Below, piece after piece: positions 8,468-17,208 of a DNA stretch of 64,000 nucleotides; positions within the stretch are counted from its first letter, which is position 1, and each line of letters begins with the position of its first letter. The notes below the pieces were generated by a model that was given only the letters and a program-made list of their open reading frames with translations, was not told where the DNA came from and did no database searches. A program made the position numbers and the translations under genes. The stretch lies in contig NZ_BMTS01000020.1 in assembly GCF_014649795.1 (NCBI RefSeq), positions 1-64,000 of the forward strand, read 5' to 3'. This DNA comes from Streptomyces melanogenes. Its GTDB lineage: Bacteria > Actinomycetota > Actinomycetes > Streptomycetales > Streptomycetaceae.

Positions 8468-8597
8468 TGGCGGCACCTCCTCTCGTCATCACGGTCGACT
8501 CCCCAAGGGGCCTGGAAGGTTGCACGCCTTGAGCACATCCACACGATCGAGTGAGCGGCCGTGGACATGGCGTGACCACAGGGAGCCTGCATCCGGC

Positions 8598-8626
8598 ACA
8601 ACGACGGACGCGGCACTTGGGTTACG
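8598..8626 (-). promoter_or_regulatory. Sigma-BldN-type promoter for rsbN
   Basis: On the minus strand CGTAAC (8621-8626) and CGTTGT (8598-8603) are separated by exactly 17 bases. These match the -35 (CGTAAC) and -10 (CGTTG) I recall for sigma-BldN promoters such as bldM P1. Transcription would start near 8591, about 124 bases before the rsbN GTG, making the anti-sigma gene a target of its own sigma factor. Confidence 0.72.
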
Positions 8627-8716
8627 GACGAAGGATGATCGGACCACAGTGTGACCAGGGCACCACTGAGTGCTCACCGAAGGTGAGTTGAGGGCCTCGC
8701 TACGGGCTTCGAAGGG

Positions 8717-8744
8717 GCCGCTGCCCCGTTGGACGGGGAGCGGC
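8717..8744 (-). terminator. Hairpin immediately after bldN
   Basis: GCCGCT-G-CCCCGT pairs with ACGGGG-AGCGGC across a 3-base loop with one bulged base, starting one base after the bldN stop. A second short hairpin (8673-8678 with 8682-8687) follows downstream. Together they would separate bldN from rsbN, so read-through may be partial. Confidence 0.6.
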
Positions 8745-9533
8745 TCAGCGGGCGTCTTCGGGGAGGAGCCGGGCGAGGGTGCGCACGGCGCGGTACTGGA
8801 GGGTCTTGATGGCGCCCTCGTTCTTGCCCATGACGCGGGCGGTCTCGGCGACCGAGAGGCCCTGGAGGAAGCGCAGGGTGACGCACTCCTGCTGCTGCGG
8901 ATTGAGTTTCCGTACGGCTTCGAGGAGCGCGGCGTTGGAGAGGGACTCCAGGACGGAGTCCTCGGGCGAGCGCTCCACTTCGTTGGCGTCGAGCATTTCG
9001 CCGGTGGTCACTTCCAGTCGGAAACGGCTCGACTTGAAGTGGTCCGCGACCAGGTTGCGCGCGATCGTGACCAGCCAGGCACCGAAGTCGCGGCCCTGCC
9101 AAGTGAAGGTGGAGATCCGGCGCAGGGCGCGCAGGAAGGTCTCGCTGGTGAGGTCCTCGGCGGTGGCCTTGCCGCCGACGCGGTAGTAGATGTACCGGTA
9201 CACCGTGTCGCTGTACTGGTCGTACAGCCGTCCGAAGGCGTCGGCCTCGCCCGCCTGGGCGCGTTCGACGAGGTCCATCATGCGGGCGCTGTCGCTGTCC
9301 GCGCTGGGGCGGCGGGCGGTCGGCGTCGCGGACGTGCCCGTGCTGCGGCCGCCGCTCCGTCTTCCGACCGCGGCGCCGCCGTCTGCCAGCGCGTAGCAGG
9401 CACCGAGCGGTGAGGCGGTGGCGAAGGCGGGGGCGGTGGCGTACGCGGTGGGGACGAAGCCGCGCAGACGGTCGACGACCGCTGCGCGCAGCGTAGCCAG
9501 GCCCGAGGCGTCAACCCCGACGTGTGGGTACAC
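8745..9533 (-). CDS. bldN: ECF sigma factor BldN
   Basis: A 262-residue ECF sigma factor needed for aerial mycelium formation; it drives chaplin, rodlin and bldM transcription in other Streptomyces. Sigma region 2 spans about residues 85-155 and region 4 about 200-255, with the YRAVRTLARLLP end typical of BldN. The roughly 85-residue N-terminal extension ahead of region 2 is the hallmark of the BldN pro-protein, which is proteolytically processed. The GTG at 9533 has GGGAG four to five bases upstream. Confidence 0.96.
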   Translation of the reverse strand: MYPHVGVDASGLATLRAAVVDRLRGFVPTAYATAPAFATASPLGACYALADGGAAVGRRSGGRSTGTSATPTARRPSADSDSARMMDLVERAQAGEADAFGRLYDQYSDTVYRYIYYRVGGKATAEDLTSETFLRALRRISTFTWQGRDFGAWLVTIARNLVADHFKSSRFRLEVTTGEMLDANEVERSPEDSVLESLSNAALLEAVRKLNPQQQECVTLRFLQGLSVAETARVMGKNEGAIKTLQYRAVRTLARLLPEDAR

Positions 9534-9730
9534 GGGACTCCCAGAGGCAGAGCTTCCATCACGTGCAGTGCGGGACCGTTCACCCGCCGTGGCGATGTGT
9601 GGGTTCCGGTATGCGTCTGAGGAGAATAACGCTTCGTGCAGGGAGCGCTACACCCAGTTGCTCAAATCGTCGATTCCGTCGCTTCTGTTACGTCTATGGG
9701 GCGGATTGGGTTGCGGAGTGTGATCGGGTG
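9534..9730 (-). promoter_or_regulatory. bldN upstream region
   Basis: About 200 bases between bldN and the repeat-rich spacer. AGTGC (9567-9571) and TCACC (9580-9584) form an imperfect BldD-like half-site pair 34 bases upstream of the GTG, consistent with bldN being a BldD target. A CGTAAC hexamer occurs further up (9689-9694, minus strand) but has no matching -10. I could not assign the transcription start. Confidence 0.35.
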
Positions 9731-9978
9731 ATGGCGGGGTGGTGATCGATGTTGATCGGTTGGGGGGTGGGATGTGGCCGAGTGGGGGGTGGGGGACTGG
9801 TGGGGGTTCCCTGCGGGTAAGCAGTCCCGGATCGGCCCCACCCCGCCCCTTCGCCTAAACCCTCCGGGGGTGGGTGGGGGGGTGAGGCGCGTCTCCCAGG
9901 GGCTGCGCCCCCGGACCCCTTTTGCGGGGCCTGCGGCCCCTGCACCCCGCTTCGTTCGTCTGCGGGCCGTCCCCAACT

Positions 9979-10111
9979 GGTCGCGCAGTTCCCCGCGCCC
10001 CTAGAAAGCGCCCCTTCGGGGCGCCCCTGTAGGGGCGCGGGGAACTGCGCGCGCAACCGGCCACGGTCCGCAGACTCAAGCGGGTTTAGGGGCGCGGGGA
10101 ACTGCGCGACC
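9979..10111. repeat. Intergenic repeat, three copies
   Basis: Copy A 9979-10002, copy B 10031-10051 (inverted, right end altered) and copy C 10088-10111 (inverted). A GC-rich module at about 9840-9960 (GGCCTGCGGCCCCTGCACCC and neighbours) lies to the left. The whole 9731-10153 stretch contains no gene; it lies downstream of the HAD phosphatase gene and upstream of the bldN control region. Confidence 0.85.
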
Positions 10112-10153
10112 AGCCCGCCACCGGGTCACAGGTGAAAGTGATCCTGAAACGCC

Positions 10154-11122
10154 TCAGCGCCTGCGGCGATGCAGCGCTACCGCCGCCGCCGTGCCGCCGG
10201 CGAGCGCGCCTACGCCCGCCGCCGCCGGGATGCCGACCTTCGCCGCCTTGCGGCCCGTGCGATAGTCCCGCAGGCGCCACTCCCTCGCCCGCGCGTGCTT
10301 GCGCAGCTTCGCGTCGGGGTTGATGGCGTAGGGGTGGCCGACCAAGGACAGCATGGGGATGTCGTTGTGGGAGTCGCTGTACGCCGCGCAGCGCGTGAGG
10401 TCCAGGCCCTCCGCCGCCGCCAGGGCGCGTACCGCCTCCGCCTTGGCGGGGCCGTGCAGCGGCTCGCCCACCAGGCGGCCGGTGTACACGCCGCCCACGG
10501 ACTCCGCGACCGTGCCGAGCGCGCCCGTCAGGCCGAGCCGGCGCGCGATGATCGTGGCGGTCTCCACCGGCGCGGCCGTCACCAGCCACACCTTCTGACC
10601 CGCGTCCAGGTGCGCCTGGGCCAGCGCGCGCGTGCCGGGCCAGATGCGGTCCGCCATGTACTCGTCGTAGATCTCCTCGCCGATGGTCATCAGCTCGGAG
10701 ACGCGGTGGCCCTTGACGATGGACAGGGCGCTCTCGCGCGCGTCCTGCATGTGCTCGGGGTCCTCGACCCCGGCCAGCCGGAACCACGCCTGCTGCCAGG
10801 CGAACCGGGCCAGATCGCGGCGCTGGAAGAACTTCCGCTTGTACAGGCCCCGCCCGAAGTGGAAGATCGCCGCGCCCTGCATCACCGTGTTGTCGAGGTC
10901 GAAGAAGGCTGCGGCCAGGTCGTCCCCGACGACCGGGAACTCCGGCTCGGAGGGAGCGCCGGAAGCGGAATCCGCGTCGGCCTTCCTTCTGGCTTCCGCT
11001 TCGGCCAGTTCCGCCAGTTCCTGTTCGGACTTGCGGGCTGCCTCGGCTGCGGCCTCGCCGGCCAGCACGCTGCGGGCTGTCGCCGAGCGCCTACGAGGGG
11101 TGAGCCATCCCAGTACGGCCAT
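10154..11122 (-). CDS. HAD-IB family hydrolase (SerB-like phosphatase)
   Basis: A 322-residue protein. The HAD nucleophile segment FFDLDNTVMQG (about residues 73-83) has the D-x-D-N-T form of subfamily IB; motif II is VTAAP (about 178), and the metal motif is YSDSHNDIP (about 246). An Ala/Glu-rich N-terminal 65 residues may be a coiled region and the C-terminus has a short hydrophobic segment plus HRRRR, so membrane attachment is possible. It resembles phosphoserine or CDP-alcohol-type phosphatases. The ATG lacks a Shine-Dalgarno; TATGCT on the minus strand ends six bases before it, suggesting leaderless transcription. Confidence 0.82.
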   Translation of the reverse strand: MAVLGWLTPRRRSATARSVLAGEAAAEAARKSEQELAELAEAEARRKADADSASGAPSEPEFPVVGDDLAAAFFDLDNTVMQGAAIFHFGRGLYKRKFFQRRDLARFAWQQAWFRLAGVEDPEHMQDARESALSIVKGHRVSELMTIGEEIYDEYMADRIWPGTRALAQAHLDAGQKVWLVTAAPVETATIIARRLGLTGALGTVAESVGGVYTGRLVGEPLHGPAKAEAVRALAAAEGLDLTRCAAYSDSHNDIPMLSLVGHPYAINPDAKLRKHARAREWRLRDYRTGRKAAKVGIPAAAGVGALAGGTAAAVALHRRRR

Positions 11123-11271
11123 GTCGTGAGCATAGCCAGTCTGTTCGGTCGCGCCCGACACGCCGGGATGCGATGGCGTGAACACTCCGAGGCGGGACTG
11201 TTAAACGGGGTGGAGTGCCGCAAATCCCGCTTATGGGATGGGCGCCCGTTCCGTAGGCGGAGAATGGGCTT

Positions 11272-11568
11272 ATGAGTCCTCTCTTTCGGCGGGGGAAGTC
11301 CCCGCAGAGCCCCGACCGGGCCGACCGGTCCGCCCCGCTCGTCACGCTCATCGGCAAGCCCGGCTGCCACCTGTGCGACGACGCCCGCGCCGTCGTCGAG
11401 CGCGTGTGCGCCGAGACCGGTGCGGTGTGGGAGGAGAAGGACATCACTCAGGACGAGGCGCTGCACCGCGAGTACTGGGAGCAGATTCCGGTCGTTCTCG
11501 TCGACGGCGCGCAGCACACCTTCTGGCGCGTGGACCCCGCGCGGCTCAGGAGCGCGTTGGGCGCGTGA
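11272..11568 (+). CDS. Glutaredoxin-like thiol protein
   Basis: A 98-residue thioredoxin-fold protein of the DUF836 glutaredoxin type: LVTLIGKPGCHLCDDA carries the redox CHLC motif (about residues 32-35), and the cis-Pro lies in QIPVV. It probably reduces mixed disulfides; the partner is unknown. GGAG lies nine bases before the ATG. It precedes rex-hemACD in the same direction but a 354-base regulatory gap separates them. Confidence 0.85.
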   Translation: MSPLFRRGKSPQSPDRADRSAPLVTLIGKPGCHLCDDARAVVERVCAETGAVWEEKDITQDEALHREYWEQIPVVLVDGAQHTFWRVDPARLRSALGA

Positions 11569-11831
11569 GGCGGGTGGGGCGCTTGTGCCCACCCATGTGC
11601 GCCCGTGCAACCGCGACCCTCTGCTCGACCCCGTGATCGAGTGGGTGATCAGCGGTAGTTGTGGTTACCATCGAGGTCGTTTTGTCGCGTTCGGGGGTGA
11701 CATCGTGGAGAGGTGTGTACGGTTTTGCCCCCTTCGGGTTCTCAACGGGCCGACTTCGCTGTCGGTTCCCGGAAATCGGCGCCGGTTCGCGTGAGCCCGG
11801 TCACTTTGCTCGGACAAAGCGGACACCATCT

Positions 11832-11860
11832 TTGTGCACGCGTTCACAAAGACATAGCCT
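11832..11860 (+). promoter_or_regulatory. rex promoter with Rex operator (ROP)
   Basis: TGTGCACGCGTTCACA (11833-11848) differs at one position from the S. coelicolor ROP consensus TGTGAACGCGTTCACA. A promoter fits around it: TTGTGC (11832-11837), 17-base spacer, TAGCCT (11855-11860), so bound Rex would cover the -35 and spacer. Rex leaves when NADH rises. The rest of the 354-base gap (11569-11922) shows no gene. Confidence 0.9.
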
Positions 11861-11922
11861 GCATTCGACGGGGCGGTCCTGGGACACATGGCCGCCTGCC
11901 TCGCTCATCCCGCAGGAGCACC

Positions 11923-12696
11923 GTGGCAACTGGCCGAACTCACCGACCGGCGACCCGTAGCCGAGGAATCCCCGAGGCCACCGTCGCCAGGCTTCCGCTG
12001 TATCTGCGTGCGCTGACCGGACTGTCGGAGCGCTCCGTACCCACGGTCTCCTCCGAGGAGCTGGCCGCGGCCGCGGGGGTCAACTCCGCGAAGCTGCGCA
12101 AGGACTTCTCGTACCTCGGCTCGTACGGGACCAGGGGCGTCGGCTACGACGTCGAGTACCTCGTCTACCAGATCTCCCGCGAGCTCGGCCTCACCCAGGA
12201 CTGGCCGGTCGTCATCGTCGGCATCGGCAACCTCGGCGCGGCCCTCGCCAACTACGGCGGCTTCGCCTCCCGCGGCTTCCGGGTCGCCGCGCTGATCGAC
12301 GCGGACCCCGCGATGGCGGGCAAGCCCGTCGCCGGGATCCCGGTGCAGCACTCCGACGACCTGGAGAAGATCATCAGCGAGAACGGGGTCTCCATCGGCG
12401 TCATCGCGACGCCGGCGGGCGCCGCGCAGCCGGTCTGCGACCGCCTGGTCGCCGCCGGGGTCACCTCCATCCTGAACTTCGCGCCGACCGTCCTGTCGGT
12501 GCCCGAGGGCGTCGACGTGCGCAAGGTCGACCTCTCCATCGAGCTGCAGATCCTCGCCTTCCACGAGCAGCGCAAGGCCGGTGAGGACGCGGCCGCGGCC
12601 GAGGCCGCCGACGTCGTGGCGCCCGTGGTGCGCGGCGGCGCGGCCGTGGACCGGAAGGGACCCGACGGGGACATGCCCGCCGTGATGCCGGCATGA
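11923..12696 (+). CDS. rex: Redox-sensing transcriptional repressor Rex
   Basis: A 257-residue Rex repressor: N-terminal winged helix (about 10-85, with the AAAAGVNSAKLRKDFSYLG recognition segment) and a Rossmann NAD(H)-binding domain starting VVIVGIGNLGAAL (GxGxxG, about 95), ending in the domain-swapped C-terminal helix. It senses the NADH/NAD+ ratio and represses respiratory and heme genes. GTG 11923 has CAGGAG five bases upstream; the in-frame upstream extension crosses the promoter. Its stop overlaps the hemA ATG (ATGA), giving a rex-hemA-hemC-hemD operon. Confidence 0.96.
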   Translation: MATGRTHRPATRSRGIPEATVARLPLYLRALTGLSERSVPTVSSEELAAAAGVNSAKLRKDFSYLGSYGTRGVGYDVEYLVYQISRELGLTQDWPVVIVGIGNLGAALANYGGFASRGFRVAALIDADPAMAGKPVAGIPVQHSDDLEKIISENGVSIGVIATPAGAAQPVCDRLVAAGVTSILNFAPTVLSVPEGVDVRKVDLSIELQILAFHEQRKAGEDAAAAEAADVVAPVVRGGAAVDRKGPDGDMPAVMPA

Positions 12697-14288
12697 GCCT
12701 CCTGGTCGTCGGCCTCAGCCACCGCAGCGCCCCCGTCAGCATCCTGGAGCGGGCCTCCCTCTCCGCGGACGCGCAGGTCAAGCTGTTGCAGGACACCCTG
12801 GCCGCGGAGCCCGCCGCCGAGGCGGCGGTCCTGGCCACCTGCAACCGGATCGAGCTGTACGCGGACGTGGACAAGTTCCACGCGGGCGTCGCCGAGCTCT
12901 CCACGCTGCTCGCCCAGCACAGCGGCGTCAGTCTGGAGGAGCTCACTCCGTATCTCTATGTGCACTACGAGGACCGGGCCGTCCACCACCTCTTCTCGGT
13001 GGCGTGCGGGCTCGACTCGATGGTCGTGGGCGAGGGGCAGATCCTCGGCCAGATCAAGGACACCCTCGCGCTGGGGCAGGAGCTCCACACCGCCGGGCGG
13101 CTCCTCAACGACCTGTTCCAGCAGGCCCTGCGGGTCGGCAAGCGCGCCCACAGCGAGACCGGTATCGACCGGGCCGGGCAGTCCCTGGTCACCTTCGGCC
13201 TGGAGCAGCTGGCCGTCGGCGTCTCCGTCGAGGGCTGGGCCAAGGACAAGCGCGCCCTGGTGATCGGCGCGGGCTCGATGTCCTCGCTGGCCGCGGCGAC
13301 GCTGGCGCGCGCCGGAGTGCGCGAGGTGATCGTCGCCAACCGCACGCCCGCCCGCGCCGAGCGCCTGGTCGAGATCCTCAACGAGTCGGGCACGGCCGCC
13401 CGCGCGGTGTCGATGGCCGACGTCGCGCGCGAGCTGACACGAGTCGACGTGGCGGTTTCCTGTACGGGCGCGACCGGTCTGGTTCTGACGGCTCAGGCCG
13501 TCGGCGACGCGGTCGGCGCCCCGGTCCCGGCCGCTCCCGCGAGCCAGGCGCCCGCCGCCGAGGGCTGCCCCGTCGACTTCGCCGCCACGGCCGCCGCCGG
13601 GGCCGGACTCGCCGCGTACACCGCGGTCGCCGAGGCCGCCGACGCCGTACGCGACCAGGGCGTCGACGCCGACTCCCTCGAACTGCACGGCAGTTGGGCC
13701 GACAACGCCACCGGCGCCCGGCCCGCCGCACAGCGCCGCATCCCCGCGCAGAGCGGCCCGGTCCGGCTCGCGCTGCTCGACCTCGCCATGCCGCGCGACA
13801 TCGACGCCGCCGTCCACCGCATCCCCGGTGTGCGCCTCGTCGACATCGAGTCGCTCGCCGAGGCCTCGGCCGACGCGCCGATGGCCGCCGACGTCGACCA
13901 GGTGCGCTCGATCGTCTCCGACGAGGTCGCCGCCTTCGGTGCCGCCCAGCGCGCCGCGCACATCACGCCGACCGTGGTCGCGCTGCGCGCCATGGCCGCC
14001 GACGTGGTGGCCGGCGAGGTGGCGCGCCTGGAGGGGCGGCTGCCCGACCTGGACGAGAAGCAGCGCGCCGAGGTCACCCAGACCGTGCGCCGCGTCGTCG
14101 ACAAGCTGCTGCACGCGCCGACCGTGCGGATCAAGCAGCTGGCGGCCGAGCCCGGCGGCGCCGGGTACGCGGACGCGCTGCGCACACTCTTCGACCTCGA
14201 CCCGGAGACGGTCGCCGCCGTGTCGCGGGCCGATCTGAACGACGTCGACGTCAAGAACCGAGACGCGAAGAACCGAGGGCGGTCATGA
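12693..14288 (+). CDS. hemA: Glutamyl-tRNA reductase
   Basis: A 531-residue GluTR making glutamate-1-semialdehyde from Glu-tRNA, the first committed step of C5 heme synthesis. Catalytic Cys50 lies in ATCNRIE; the NADPH-binding Rossmann motif is VIGAGSMSS (about 190-198); the C-terminal dimerization helix follows. Residues about 265-355 are an Ala/Gly-rich insertion, explaining a length some 90-100 residues above the usual 420-450. Coupled by ATGA overlaps to rex and hemC. Confidence 0.95.
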   Translation: MSLLVVGLSHRSAPVSILERASLSADAQVKLLQDTLAAEPAAEAAVLATCNRIELYADVDKFHAGVAELSTLLAQHSGVSLEELTPYLYVHYEDRAVHHLFSVACGLDSMVVGEGQILGQIKDTLALGQELHTAGRLLNDLFQQALRVGKRAHSETGIDRAGQSLVTFGLEQLAVGVSVEGWAKDKRALVIGAGSMSSLAAATLARAGVREVIVANRTPARAERLVEILNESGTAARAVSMADVARELTRVDVAVSCTGATGLVLTAQAVGDAVGAPVPAAPASQAPAAEGCPVDFAATAAAGAGLAAYTAVAEAADAVRDQGVDADSLELHGSWADNATGARPAAQRRIPAQSGPVRLALLDLAMPRDIDAAVHRIPGVRLVDIESLAEASADAPMAADVDQVRSIVSDEVAAFGAAQRAAHITPTVVALRAMAADVVAGEVARLEGRLPDLDEKQRAEVTQTVRRVVDKLLHAPTVRIKQLAAEPGGAGYADALRTLFDLDPETVAAVSRADLNDVDVKNRDAKNRGRS

Positions 14289-15259
14289 CCCAGAAAGCAC
14301 TGAGGCTGGGGACCAGGCGCAGCATGCTCGCCATGGCCCAGTCCGGCCAGGTGGCCGACGCCGTACGGCAGGTGACCGGGCGTCCGGTCGAGCTGGTGGA
14401 GATCACCACGTACGGCGACACCTCGCGCGAGCACCTGGCGCAGATCGGCGGCACGGGCGTCTTCGTGACCGCGCTGCGCGACGCGCTGCTGAGCGGCGAG
14501 GTCGACTTCGCCGTGCACTCGCTCAAGGACCTGCCGACCGCACAGCCCGACGACCTCGTGCTCGCCGCCGTGCCGGTCCGCGAGGACCCGCGCGACGTGC
14601 TGGTGGCGCGCGACGGGCTGACCCTGACCGAGCTGGCCGCCGCCGCCGAGGGCCGCCCGGTCCGCATAGGCACCGGCTCGCCCCGGCGCATGTCGCAGCT
14701 GAACGCGTACGCGCGCAGCCACGGCCTCGCCGTCGAAACCGTGCCGATCCGGGGGAACATCGACACCCGGATCGGATTCGCGCACAGCGGTGAACTCGAC
14801 GCGGTGGTACTCGCCGCGGCCGGGCTGAACCGCATCGGCAGGATCGGTGAGGTGACCGATTTCCTTCCGGTCGACACCATGCTGCCCGCCCCCGGCCAGG
14901 GGGCACTGGCGATCGAGTGCACGGCAGCCGATGCCGACCTCGCCGCCGCGCTCGCCGAGCTCGACGACCCGTACACCCGGGTCGCCGTGACCGCCGAGCG
15001 GTCCCTGCTCGCCGCCCTGGAGGCCGGCTGTTCCGCACCTGTGGGTGCCTACGCCGACCTGCTGGCCGACGGACAGGTTGTTCATGAGATGCGCCTGCGC
15101 GGCGTCGTCGGTACCACCGACGGCTCGACGCTGGTGCAGTTGTCCATCACCGGTCCCGTACCTGCGTCGCACGACGAAGCCGTGGCGCTCGGTCGCGAAC
15201 TCGCGGTCGAGATGCTTGCCAAGGGTGCGGCCGGTCTTATGGGGGAGCGAGCACTTTGA
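14285..15259 (+). CDS. hemC: Hydroxymethylbilane synthase (porphobilinogen deaminase)
   Basis: A 324-residue enzyme that condenses four porphobilinogens to hydroxymethylbilane. Visible: GTRRSMLAMAQS start, HSLKDLPT (about 78-85), the substrate-binding TGSPRR (about 137), and the dipyrromethane-cofactor Cys in EAGCSAPVGAY (about 250). Overlaps hemA by ATGA and hemD by TTGA, so translational coupling is expected. Confidence 0.95.
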   Translation: MTQKALRLGTRRSMLAMAQSGQVADAVRQVTGRPVELVEITTYGDTSREHLAQIGGTGVFVTALRDALLSGEVDFAVHSLKDLPTAQPDDLVLAAVPVREDPRDVLVARDGLTLTELAAAAEGRPVRIGTGSPRRMSQLNAYARSHGLAVETVPIRGNIDTRIGFAHSGELDAVVLAAAGLNRIGRIGEVTDFLPVDTMLPAPGQGALAIECTAADADLAAALAELDDPYTRVAVTAERSLLAALEAGCSAPVGAYADLLADGQVVHEMRLRGVVGTTDGSTLVQLSITGPVPASHDEAVALGRELAVEMLAKGAAGLMGERAL

Positions 15260-16920
15260 GCCCCACCACGTCCTCGAACCTTCCCGCCGTCTCCGCGCAC
15301 GGGTGCGTCACCTTCCTCGGTGCCGGCCCTGGGGACCCGGGACTGCTGACGCTGCGCGCCGTGGAAGCGCTGGCGTCGGCCGATGTCCTGATCGCCGAGC
15401 CGGCTGTGCTCGACGTGGTTCGCGCGCATGCGCGGGCAGGTGTGGACACGCCTCAGCTGACGGTAGTTGACGAGGCGTCAGCCACCGCAGGAGTCCCCGT
15501 GTTGCGGGACGCGGCCAATCTTGTCATGGAGGCCGCGCGCTCCGGCAGGCGGGTCGTCCGTGCCGTCTCCGGGGACCCCGGGCTCGACGGCAGCGCGGGC
15601 GACGAGATGCTCGCCTGCGCCGCGGAGGGCATCCCCTTCGAGGTCGTGCCCGGTGTCGCGACGGCGGTGGGCGTACCCGCGTACGCCGGTGTACCGCTCA
15701 GCGACACCTCGGGCGGCGCCGACGTCCGCTTCGTCGACGCGCGCAGCGCGGACGACCGCTGCTGGACCGAGGTCGGCGCGAGCGACGGCACGGTCGTCGT
15801 CTCCGCGACCCTGGAGACGGTGGCCGCGGCGGCGGGCGAACTCGTCGCGGCGGGCCGCAAGCCCGATACGCCGATGACGGTGACGATCGCCGGTACGACC
15901 ACGCGCCAGCGCACCTGGAACGCGACGCTCGGCTCGGTCGCCCAGGTCCTCAAGCAGGCGAAGGTGCTGCCGTCCCCGGACGGGCACCAGCCGGTGATAG
16001 CCGTGGTCGGCGAGCGCACCGCCGCCGCCCAGCGCGACCGGCTGTCGTGGTTCGAGTCCAAGCCGCTCTTCGGGTGGCGGGTGCTCGTACCGCGCACGAA
16101 GGAGCAGGCGGCGTCGCTCTCCGACCAGCTGCGTTCGTACGGCGCGGTGCCGCACGAGGTGCCGACCATCGCCGTCGAGCCGCCGCGCACGCCGCAGCAG
16201 ATGGAGCGGGCGGTCAAGGGCCTGGTCACGGGCCGCTACGAGTGGATCGCCTTCACCTCCGTCAACGCGGTCAAGGCCGTGCGCGAGAAGTTCGAGGAGT
16301 ACGGGCTCGACGCGCGCGCGTTCGCGGGCATCAAGGTCGCGGCGGTCGGCGAGCAGACGGCGGCGGCGCTGGTGGAGTTCGGCGTGAAGCCGGACCTCGT
16401 GCCGAGCGGCGAGCAGTCGGCGGCGGGCCTCCTTGAGGACTGGCCGCCCTACGACCCGGTCTTCGACCCGATCGACCGCGTCTTCCTGCCCCGGGCGGAC
16501 ATCGCCACCGAGACGCTGGTGGCCGGGCTCATCGAGCTGGGCTGGGAGGTGGACGACGTCACGGCGTACCGGACCGTGCGCGCGTCGCCGCCGCCGGCGG
16601 ACACGCGTGAGGCGATCAAGGGCGGCGGCTTCGACGCGGTGCTCTTCACGTCGTCCTCGACCGTCCGCAACCTGGTCGGCATCGCGGGCAAGCCGCACAA
16701 CGTGACGGTGATCGCGTGTATCGGCCCGGCCACGGCCAAGACGGCCGAGGAGCACGGGCTCCGGGTGGACGTGATGGCCCCCGAGCCGTCGGTCCTGAAA
16801 CTGGCGGAGGCCCTGGCCGAGTTCGGCGCGGCGCGCCGCGCGGCGGCGGTGGAGGCGGGGGAGCACGTGACCCGCCCGAGCGAGCGCCGGCCTGGGGCAC
16901 GGCGCCGTCGTACGACCTGA
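15256..16920 (+). CDS. hemD: Fused uroporphyrinogen methyltransferase-like/uroporphyrinogen III synthase
   Basis: A 554-residue two-domain protein. Residues 15-240 resemble a SAM-dependent uroporphyrinogen III methyltransferase (GAGPGDPGLLT at 22-32), but the GDPxxFGRG block is changed to GDPGLDGSAGDE (106-117) and the PLTHR block to PLSDT, so methylation is doubtful. Residues about 270-530 are HemD, which cyclises hydroxymethylbilane (RVLVPRTKEQA; FTSVNAV; FTSSSTVRN segments). Start TTG 15256 overlaps the hemC stop. This fusion is normal for Streptomyces. Confidence 0.92.
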   Translation: MSPTTSSNLPAVSAHGCVTFLGAGPGDPGLLTLRAVEALASADVLIAEPAVLDVVRAHARAGVDTPQLTVVDEASATAGVPVLRDAANLVMEAARSGRRVVRAVSGDPGLDGSAGDEMLACAAEGIPFEVVPGVATAVGVPAYAGVPLSDTSGGADVRFVDARSADDRCWTEVGASDGTVVVSATLETVAAAAGELVAAGRKPDTPMTVTIAGTTTRQRTWNATLGSVAQVLKQAKVLPSPDGHQPVIAVVGERTAAAQRDRLSWFESKPLFGWRVLVPRTKEQAASLSDQLRSYGAVPHEVPTIAVEPPRTPQQMERAVKGLVTGRYEWIAFTSVNAVKAVREKFEEYGLDARAFAGIKVAAVGEQTAAALVEFGVKPDLVPSGEQSAAGLLEDWPPYDPVFDPIDRVFLPRADIATETLVAGLIELGWEVDDVTAYRTVRASPPPADTREAIKGGGFDAVLFTSSSTVRNLVGIAGKPHNVTVIACIGPATAKTAEEHGLRVDVMAPEPSVLKLAEALAEFGAARRAAAVEAGEHVTRPSERRPGARRRRTT

Positions 16921-16979
16921 GCCCGTGGGCGGCCCGGGGGCACAGCCCCCGGCCCCCCGGCGGGCTGCGCCCGGCCCCG

Positions 16980-17126
16980 TTCGTCTGCGGACCGTGGGTG
17001 GCTGGTCGCGCAGTTCCCCGCGCCCCTGAAGATGCCGCTCCGCGGCAATCCCCCTGAGCGCCCCGAAGGGGCGATCTCAGGGGCGCGGGGAACTGCGCGA
17101 CCAGTTGGGGACGGTCCGCAGACGAA
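16980..17126. repeat. Intergenic repeat, long inverted pair
   Basis: Copies 17004-17027 and 17079-17102 are inverted, and the outer arms 16980-16995 and 17111-17126 are a perfect 16-bp inverted match, so almost the whole 147 bases can fold as a cruciform or RNA hairpin with a nested central stem. Lies between hemD and hemB; likely terminates the rex-hemACD transcript. Confidence 0.88.
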
Positions 17127-17208
17127 GAACCCAGCCGCCCGGCCAGGGCTTTCGGGAAGGGGCGGGGTGGGGCAAAAACCCCCGGGGGGAGCGGCGTAGC
17201 GTAGGTGC

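Noticed and set aside
9731..10111. Insertion sequence in the repeat-rich spacer
   Set aside because: No transposase ORF, target duplication or IS-type end structure; the sequence belongs to the dispersed repeat family.
12252..14114. 620-codon minus-strand ORF opposite hemA
   Set aside because: Low-complexity Gly/Asp/Arg/His composition and antisense to hemA; no start signal.
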